Positions 54,701 through 61,600 of a stretch of 64,000 nt of DNA are shown here, in pieces. Position numbers and translations under genes: made by a program. The DNA is from Amycolatopsis roodepoortensis (lineage in GTDB: Bacteria > Actinomycetota > Actinomycetes > Mycobacteriales > Pseudonocardiaceae): the NCBI RefSeq assembly GCF_014873915.1, contig NZ_JADBEJ010000001.1, forward strand, positions 496,001-560,000. Reading direction: 5' to 3'. Position 1 is the first letter of the stretch. The number at the start of each line of letters is the position of its first letter. The notes beneath the pieces are model-generated. The model did no database searches. It was not told the DNA's origin and saw only the letters and a program-made list of their open reading frames with translations.

Positions 54701-57700
54701 GCCAGCAGGCCAGCAGCACCATGAACGGCGTCACGCCCGTCTCGGCCGCGACCTGCCGGACGCGTGCGGTGAGCGCGGCGGGGAGGGCGAACCGGACGTG
54801 GCCGCCGGACCAGTCGGCCACCGCCGGGCGGGGCCGGTCGGTCGGCAACGTGAGCAGCGGCGGCAGCCCGGACAGGCGGTCGCACCACCAGTCCAGGTCC
54901 TCGTCGCGTCCGCGGGCGGCCAGCCAGGCGGCGTAGTCCGCGTACTGGACGGGCAGGGCCGCGTCCGGTGCCGATCCCGCGAGCCGCGCGGCGTACGCGT
55001 CGGCGAGGTCCGCGCCGATGACGCCGCGCGACCAGTTGTCGGTCGCGATGTGGTGCACGGTGAGCGCGAGGACGTGCTCATCGGCGGCGATCCGGAACAG
55101 CGAGGCCCGCAGCGGCGGCTCCCGGTCGAGCGCGAACGGCCGCGCCAGCTCCGCCCGCCACGCCGCGTCCACCCGGTCGGCGTCTATGTCCACAATGGAC
55201 ACCGGAACGCGCTCGGCGGGGACCGGAACGGCCACCGGGATGCCGTCCCGCTCCTCGATGACGCTGCGCAGGACGGTGTGCCGGGCGGCGACGTCCCGCA
55301 CGGCGAGCACCATCGCCGCCGCGTCCAGTGGCCCGCGCAGCCGCAGCACGAGATCGGCGTGATAGGCCGACCCCGGGCCGAGCAGTTCGAGAAACCACAG
55401 CCGCGCCTGCGCCGACGACAAGGGCGCGGGCGCTTCGGGGTCCGGCCGCACGGGGATGGGCGCGCCACCGAACGCGCCGCCCGGGTCGGCGGACAGCACG
55501 GCGGCGAGGTCGGCCAGTACCGGGTGCTCGAACACCGTGCGCACGGCGACGTCCCGGCGCAGCGCCTCACCCAGCCGCCCCGCCACGCGCACCGCGGCGA
55601 AGGAATGACCGCCCACGGCGAAGAAGTCGTCGTCGGCGGAGATGTCGGCGTTCCCGAGCACGTCGCCCCAGACCCGCGCCACGAGCCGTTCGGCCGGGGT
55701 CGCCACCGGCCGCCGCGCGGCAGGCTCCCGCTCGGCGACGTCCGGCAGCGCGGCCCGGTCGATCTTGCCGTTCGCGTTGAGCGGCAAGCGATCCAGGACC
55801 GTGAGCGAGACGGGCACCAGGTAGTCGGGCAGGCGCTCCCGCAGCGTCCGGCGCACGGTCGCCACGTCGAGCCCCGGCCCGACCAGCCAGGCGGCGAGCC
55901 TGCGGTCCAGGCCGGTGCCGACCGGAAGCACCACGGCCTCGGCCACCCCGTCGACGTCGCGGAGGGCGGCGGTGACCTCGCCCAGTTCGACCCGGTGGCC
56001 GCGCACCTTGACCTGGTCGTCGGCGCGGCCCAGGAACTGCACGGCGCCGTCGGCCCGCACCCGCAGCAGATCGCCGCTGCGGAAGCACCGCACGCCGGTG
56101 CCCAGCGGGTCGGGCACGAACCGGGCCGCGGTCTGCGCGTCGTCGCCCAGGTAGCCGCGGGTGATCTGCGGCCCGCCGATCACCAGTTCGCCGGTCATGC
56201 CCTCGGGTACGACCGCGCCGCGCGCGTCGACGAGGTGACCGACGACGCCGGGCAGCGGCGTGCCGAGCGGGACGTATCCGGTGCGCTCGTGCGGCGGGAC
56301 GGCCGCCACGTCGCACGTCATCGAGATCATCGTGCTCTCGGTGTGCCCGTAGTGGCTCTGCACCCGAAGGCCGGGGCGGGCCGCCTCGACGCGCTCGACG
56401 AGCGGCCACGGACACGCCTCACCGGCGAGGATCAGCAGCCGCCTCGGCAGCACGGTGGCCAGATCCCCGTGCCGGGCAAGGAGTTCCAGATGGCTGGGCA
56501 CGCACTTGAGCACGTCGACGGGGTGCTCGGCGAGGTATCCGGCGAAGGACTCCGGATCCATCGCGGTGTCCCGGTCGACCAGGTGGACGGTGCCGCCGGT
56601 GGTCAGCGCGCCGTACACGCCGGTGAGGCCGAAATCGGCCGCGGGGGTGGAGACGACCGCGAACGACGCGCCCGCCACGTCGCCGAGCCGGGGCAGCATG
56701 CCCGACAGGTAGTGCGCGACGTTGCGGTGCTCGACCGCGACCCCCTTCGGCGCCCCGGTCGAACCGGACGTGAAGATCACGTGGATCAGATCGTGGCCCG
56801 AGACCGGGACGTCCGGCCGGGTGTCCGGCTGGGCGGCCACCGCGTCGTCGACCGTCAGGACGGTGACGCCGGGAACGGTGACGTCGAGGCCGGGTTCGGC
56901 GAGCAGGATCCGCGCGCCCGCGGTGGCGAGGATGGCGGCCACCCGCGCCCGCGGGTAGGTGGTGTCCATCGGCAGGTACGCGCCGCCGGACTTCATGATG
57001 CCCAGTACCGCGCACGCCACGTCCGTGCCCTGTTCGAGCAGCATCCCGACCGGCTCGTCGGCGCGCACGCCGAGTGCCCGCAGCCGGTGCGCGATGCGGT
57101 TGGCCCGTTCGTCGAGCCGCCGGTAGGTGAGCGAGCCGGTCGCGCCGACCACGGCGATCCGGTCCGGGCAGCGGTCGGTGGCGTCCTCGATCAGCGTGTG
57201 CACGGGGCGGAGTTCGCCCTGGTCCGGTTCCGGTCCCGCCAGCACCGGGGCGGTGACGGCTTCGATCGGCACCTCGGCCACGGGCCGGTCGAGGTCCGCG
57301 GTGATCCCGTCGACGAGGGTGACGAACCAGCGGGCGATCCGGTCCGCGGTGCCCCGGTCGAACAGGTCGGTGCGGTAGGACAGCCCGCCCGAATAGCCGT
57401 CGCCGGACCGGGACAGCGCGAGGCTCAGGTCGAACTTGACGCTCCGCACCGGCGGTTCGGTGACCCGCGCGGCCAGACCGGGGAATTCGGGCGCCCGCGA
57501 CGGTTCGTCGAGCACGTTGAGCATGACCTGGAAGATCGGCGAAGCGTCGAGCCCGCGTCGTGGCGCGACCCGTTCGACGATCCGCTCGAACGGCACGTCC
57601 GGGTGGGCGAACGCGTCGAGCACCGTGTCCCTGGCGGCGGAGAGCAGTTCGCGGCCGGTGGTCGCGCCGGCCAGGTCGGTGCGCAGCACCAGCGTGGTGA

Positions 57701-58670
57701 CGAAGCAGCCGACGACCCGTTCGGCCTCCGGGTGGCGGCGGCCGGACTCCGGCACCCCGACCGGCACGTCGGTGGTCCCGGCCAGCCTGGCGAGCAGTGT
57801 CTGCCAGCACGCCAGGAACACCATGAACGGGGTGACACCGATGGCACGGCCGATCTCCCGCACTCGCGCGGTGAGCGCGGCGGGCACCTCGACCTCGACC
57901 TCCGCGCCGTCGTCCCCGGCCACGGCCGGGCGAGGCCGGTCGGTCGGCAGCTCCAGCACCGGAGGGAGCCCGGCGAGCCGTTCGAGCCACCAAGCCAGGT
58001 CGGCCTCGGCGGTGTCCGGCCTGGAACCGTTCCACGCCACCAGATCCGCGTACTGGAGCGCCGGTTCCGGCGGCATGTCACGGACGCCGAGGCGGGCCGC
58101 GTAACAGGCGGCGAGGTCGTCGAGCACGACCGCGGCCGACGGGGCGTCCATCGCGATGTGGTGGAACGTCAGCGCCAGCACCCGCCGCTCGGCGGCGACG
58201 CGGAACAGCACCGCCCGCATCGGTGGCATGTCTTCGAGCGCGAACGGACGGATGGCCTCGGCGCCCACCTCGGCGTCCAGCTCCGCCGCGGGGACGTCCA
58301 CAATGGACACCGGGACAGCCGGTCCGGCGCACCGCATCGGCGCGCCGTCGATCTCCCGGTACACGCCGCGGAGCACGTCGTGGCGGTCGGCGACGTCCCG
58401 GACCGCGGCGAGGAGCGCGGTCTCGTCGGCCGGCCCGGTCAGGTCGAGCACGAGCGGCAGGTTGTAGGCGTGGCCGCCGGGTTCGAAGCGGGCCAGGAAC
58501 CACAGCCTGGCCTGCGCGGACGACAGCGGCACCGGTGACCCGTCGCGAGGGAGCCGGGGGATGGCGGGCTCCTTCGCGACGGGTGTCCCGCCATGCAACG
58601 CGGCGGTGGCGCGGCCGGCGAGCAGCTCGCGCAGGCGTCGTTGTGCGGGAGTGACGAGTGAGTCGGTCAT
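51753..58670 (-). CDS. NRPS C-A-T-C-T-TE fused to an MFS exporter
   Basis: 2305 residues from the ATG at 58670, overlapping the NRPS-1 stop (ATGA). Domains: C (about 45-470, HHIAMDA), A (485-965; IFTSGSTGAPKG; HYGHTES in place of YGPTE), T (GGHSF, S near 1018), C (1080-1500, HHIATDN), T (GGHSF near 1555), TE (1605-1870), MFS (1888-2305). The second C-T pair has no A domain. The TE elbow is YGHCVGSA, with Cys near 1692 instead of Ser; Asp (SSDPATE) and His (KAGHYF) follow. By-eye A code: D F T K I A H M I K, nearest the Asp/Asn clade. The MFS part has about twelve helices and GGALADRVDRRR, like enterobactin-exporter-type MFS proteins, with no stop codon between TE and MFS. Confidence 0.93.
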   Translation of the reverse strand: MTDSLVTPAQRRLRELLAGRATAALHGGTPVAKEPAIPRLPRDGSPVPLSSAQARLWFLARFEPGGHAYNLPLVLDLTGPADETALLAAVRDVADRHDVLRGVYREIDGAPMRCAGPAVPVSIVDVPAAELDAEVGAEAIRPFALEDMPPMRAVLFRVAAERRVLALTFHHIAMDAPSAAVVLDDLAACYAARLGVRDMPPEPALQYADLVAWNGSRPDTAEADLAWWLERLAGLPPVLELPTDRPRPAVAGDDGAEVEVEVPAALTARVREIGRAIGVTPFMVFLACWQTLLARLAGTTDVPVGVPESGRRHPEAERVVGCFVTTLVLRTDLAGATTGRELLSAARDTVLDAFAHPDVPFERIVERVAPRRGLDASPIFQVMLNVLDEPSRAPEFPGLAARVTEPPVRSVKFDLSLALSRSGDGYSGGLSYRTDLFDRGTADRIARWFVTLVDGITADLDRPVAEVPIEAVTAPVLAGPEPDQGELRPVHTLIEDATDRCPDRIAVVGATGSLTYRRLDERANRIAHRLRALGVRADEPVGMLLEQGTDVACAVLGIMKSGGAYLPMDTTYPRARVAAILATAGARILLAEPGLDVTVPGVTVLTVDDAVAAQPDTRPDVPVSGHDLIHVIFTSGSTGAPKGVAVEHRNVAHYLSGMLPRLGDVAGASFAVVSTPAADFGLTGVYGALTTGGTVHLVDRDTAMDPESFAGYLAEHPVDVLKCVPSHLELLARHGDLATVLPRRLLILAGEACPWPLVERVEAARPGLRVQSHYGHTESTMISMTCDVAAVPPHERTGYVPLGTPLPGVVGHLVDARGAVVPEGMTGELVIGGPQITRGYLGDDAQTAARFVPDPLGTGVRCFRSGDLLRVRADGAVQFLGRADDQVKVRGHRVELGEVTAALRDVDGVAEAVVLPVGTGLDRRLAAWLVGPGLDVATVRRTLRERLPDYLVPVSLTVLDRLPLNANGKIDRAALPDVAEREPAARRPVATPAERLVARVWGDVLGNADISADDDFFAVGGHSFAAVRVAGRLGEALRRDVAVRTVFEHPVLADLAAVLSADPGGAFGGAPIPVRPDPEAPAPLSSAQARLWFLELLGPGSAYHADLVLRLRGPLDAAAMVLAVRDVAARHTVLRSVIEERDGIPVAVPVPAERVPVSIVDIDADRVDAAWRAELARPFALDREPPLRASLFRIAADEHVLALTVHHIATDNWSRGVIGADLADAYAARLAGSAPDAALPVQYADYAAWLAARGRDEDLDWWCDRLSGLPPLLTLPTDRPRPAVADWSGGHVRFALPAALTARVRQVAAETGVTPFMVLLACWQELLGRRAGTDDVAVGVPESGRHHPDAESTVGCFVNTLVMRTDLGGDPTVRELLARSRETVLGAFAHAETPLEGIIERLRPERSVGATPIFQVLLNVLDQPAAPPVIPGVEVTAVRDAGEQVKFDLSMVLVNDGDTYLGGLAYRTDLFDAGTADGIVADFQALLTGLLSDVDQAVAAVGPARNESRPTTAPVPVPVTGSRAPETPTEQRVAEVWARVLEVPEVRADDDFFALGGHSFTAVRAVRLIDGRLRVIDLFLHPTVRELAAHLDAGRETDDGRLLHRLSPARAGAPELTLVCVPYGGGSAAVFQPLATELAAAAPDFDLLAVELPGHDVARPDEAFRTVDEVVDLLADEIGRTVTGPVAVYGHCVGSAVATALAARLESDGRVVAGVVVAGSFPAARLPGRLSAWLQRRFPRERWVADRLYRDTLRATGGLLDDMDESASAAMLRALRHDAGQAQAWFGRALDPDAAGRPRLTAPVLCVVGSSDPATELYQERYREWGVFADRVELAVLPKAGHYFLRHQAAEVAALLRDRLSRWAGGDLPPEVHDVPVAATATRRGLRAFYTVAGGQAVSMIGNELSAFALGVWAYQLSGRVVDLALVMLLARVPSMLLTPIGGALADRVDRRRILLCCDLTSGAAMAVLAVLFALGRLDLVAVCAIVGVMSVASAFHRPAYLAAIAQLVPKPYLPQANALADMGAGLGTVLGPVLGGVLMGLSGLTAVVVVDVATFAIGVLTLVLVRFPNRMFFTQAEPFAKAVTGGWKFVLRRKPLLVMIGYFAVVNYFTAVMWVGLTPLVLSIGSTGELGVISAVGGIGAAVGALVVVTWGGTARRATGMIAFVIGSGLGVALMGAWPSVFVVAIGLFVRLACMSIGNAHWLSVIQTKVGQRLQGRVLAINVMLATAMQPLGFLTAGPLADRLGGFATLMVVSGAVLVVWGMLGLRYRPLRDIEDLLPDAAPPAEIDADLDRVQAVADRNLAR

Positions 58671-61600
58671 GCGGTGCTCCCGGTCGGGACATCGGCGCCG
58701 TCGTCCGCCAGTGCGGTCATCGCGATCCGTTCCAGTTCCGTGGCGAATTCCCGCAACACCGGCCGGTCGAACAGGCACCGCACGGGGACGGGGAAACCGA
58801 ACGCCTCGGCGAGGCGGCCGACGACCTTGGTCGCGGCGAGCGAATGTCCGCCGAGGCCGAAGAAGTCGTCCAGGGCGCCGACCCGCTCCCGGCCGAGAAC
58901 CTCGGCCCAGGTCATTGCGATGAGTTCCTCGACCGCCGACGCGGGCGGGCTGTCCGGCCGCGCCGGTGCCGAGGGCGCGGGCAACGCGGCGCGGTCCACC
59001 TTGCCGGTCGCGGTGACCGGGAACGCGTCGAGCGAGACCCACCGGTGCGGCACCGCGTAGTCGGGCAACCGGCCGCGCAGCACGGCCGCCACCGTCTCGG
59101 TGTCCACAGTGGACGGGGTGAGGTAACCGACGAGATGTGGTTCGCCTTCTCCAGTGCGCATCACGACCACCGCGTCGGTCACTCCGGGGACCGTGCGCAG
59201 CACGTGCTCCACCTCTCCGAGTTCCACCCGGTTCCCGCGGATCTTCACCTGGTGGTCGGCGCGGCCGTGGAACTCCATTACGCCGTCGGCGCGCCAGCGG
59301 ACCAGATCGCCGGTGCGGTAGGAACGCCCTCCGTGCAACGGGTCGGTGCCGAAGGCGGCCGCGGTCTGCTCCGGGCGGCCCAGGTAACCCGGTGTCACAC
59401 CGGCGCCGCCGATGGACAATTCGCCGACCGCGCCGGGAAGCGCGGTCTGTCCGAACGGGTCGACCACGGTGAGCAGCGTGCCGCCGAGCGGTCCGCCGAT
59501 CGGTATCGGCCGGTCGGCCGCCAGATCGGCGGTGGTCACGAGATGTGTGGTCGCGGTGATGGTGGTCTCCGTGGGTCCGTAACAGTTGCGCAGGCTGGCG
59601 ACGCGGGCGGTGATCTGCCGCGCCAGTACGACGTCGAGGGCTTCGCCGCCGGAGTACACGTGCAGTCCCGGCAGATCGGGAAGCCCGGCTGCGACGAGCA
59701 TCCGCAAGGTGGTCGGTGTCGGGTTGAACCTGGTCGCGCCGGTGGAGACGAGCCGCTGGACCAGCGCGTGCCCGTCGACGGCACAGTCCCGGTCGGCGAT
59801 CGCGCAGTGCGCGCCCGCGGTCAGCGTCGTCCAGATCTCGCCGGTGGCCGTGTCGAACACGAGCGGCGCCACCGCGAGCCACGTGTCGGACGGCTGTACG
59901 CCGGTGACTTCGCGGAAGGCGTGGACCAGTGCGGCGAGGTTCCGATGCGTGACCGCGACGCCCTTCGGTTCGCCGGTCGAGCCGGACGTGTAGAGGACGT
60001 AGGCGAGGTCGTCTTGGCCCGGCTCTCGCAGGGCGCGCGTGTCCGTGACGGGGGCGTCGAGGTCCACGACGGTCAGGTGCGGCAACGCGGCGCGGGCCAC
60101 GTCCAGCGCGTGGCCGCGGGCGGCGACGACCCGGACCCCGGCGTCGGCGGCGAGCGCCGCGATCCGGTCCGCGGGATGGCCGGGATCCAGTGGCAGGTAC
60201 GCACCACCCGCCCGCCACACCGCGAGCAGCCCGGCGGGCAGGTGTTCGTCGCGGGGCAGGAATACGCCGACCACGTCGCCGGTGGTGACGCCCGCGGCGA
60301 GCAGACCGCGGGCGCCCTGTGCCGACCGGTCGGCCAGATCTCCATAGGACAGTCGTCCGGCCGGTGACGACGTCGCCACCGCGCCGGGCGGTTGCGCGAG
60401 TACGTCGGTGACCACGGTTCGGTTGGCGGGCAACGGGTTCCCGGTACCCCAGCGGCGCAGCGCCGCCCGTTCCGCGTCGTCCGATATGTCCAGTGTGGAC
60501 AGTTCGGCGTCCGGATCGGCGGTGAGCCGGTCGAGGAGGGTGCCGTACCAGCGGGACCACCGTTCGATCGTGGCGCGGTCGAACAGATCGGCGCGGAACA
60601 CGAGCCTTCCCACGTAGCCGTCGCCGGTGGCGGCGAGGTCCAGGTTCAGGTCGTACAGCGCGGTGGCGACCGGTTGCGGCAGCACCGTCACGGCCAGATC
60701 ACCGAGCTCCGCGGTCGCCTGCTCGTCGAGGACGTTCATCATCACCTGGCACACCGGGGTGCTCGCCGGGTCCCGCTCCGGCGCGAGCCGCCGCACGACC
60801 TCGTCGAACGGCACGTCGGCGTGCGCGAACGCGTCGAGTACCGCCGCGCGTGTCCTGGCCACGAGGTCGCGGCCCGACCGGGCTCCGAAATCGGCGCGGA
60901 CGGCCACGGTGTCGACGAAGAAGCCGACCATCGCGCCCAGTTCGGCGGTGCGGCGGCCGCTGTGCGGGACGGCGACCGCGAGGTCCCGTACCCCGGCAAG
61001 TCGCGCGAGCAGCAGTTGCCAGGCTGCGAGCAGGATCGTGAACGGCGTGGTCCCGGCGTCGCCCGCCATCGCGCGGACCCGGCCGGTGACGTCCGAGGAC
61101 AGCCGGACCGGGACCTCGTCCGCCGTCCAGTCGGCGATGGCGGGGCGGGGCCGGTCGGCGGGCAACCGCAACGCGGGCAGGTCCGCGAGCCGCCGCTCCC
61201 ACCAGTCGAGCCCCGCGGCGTGGTCCTGCTCGCGCTCCCGTGCGGCGTGGTCGGCGTACTGGAGCGAGGGCGGCGGCGGCCAGTCGTCGGGTTCCGTGCG
61301 GTACCACCGGTCCACTTCGGACAACAGGAGGCGTTGGGAGACCGCGTCGGTGGCGATGTGGTGGCACGTCACGGTCAGCACGTGGTGGTCCGGCGCGAGC
61401 CGGAACAGGACCACGCGCAGCGGTGGCGCGGCGTCCAGCGCGAACGGCCGCCGGATCTCGGCCGCCACCGTCGCGTCCGCCGACGGCTCCGCTATGTCCA
61501 CAGTGGACATCGGAATCGCGTCGGCCGGTCCGAGGAGCGCGACCGGCTCCCCGTCGATCTCGGTGAAGAGGCTGCGCAGCACGTGATGGCGCGTCGCGAG

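Noticed and set aside
50815-54888. 1357-codon minus-strand frame spanning the MFS/TE region and ending in the dehydratase
   Set aside because: Only its last 310 codons (from 51747) show a protein family; the upstream part is out of frame with the NRPS-MFS gene and reads as Arg/Gly-rich nonsense.
51747-58670. Separate MFS gene starting inside the TE-MFS linker
   Set aside because: No stop codon between TE and MFS and no ribosome site or initiator placed suitably in the linker; the continuous frame is the simpler reading.
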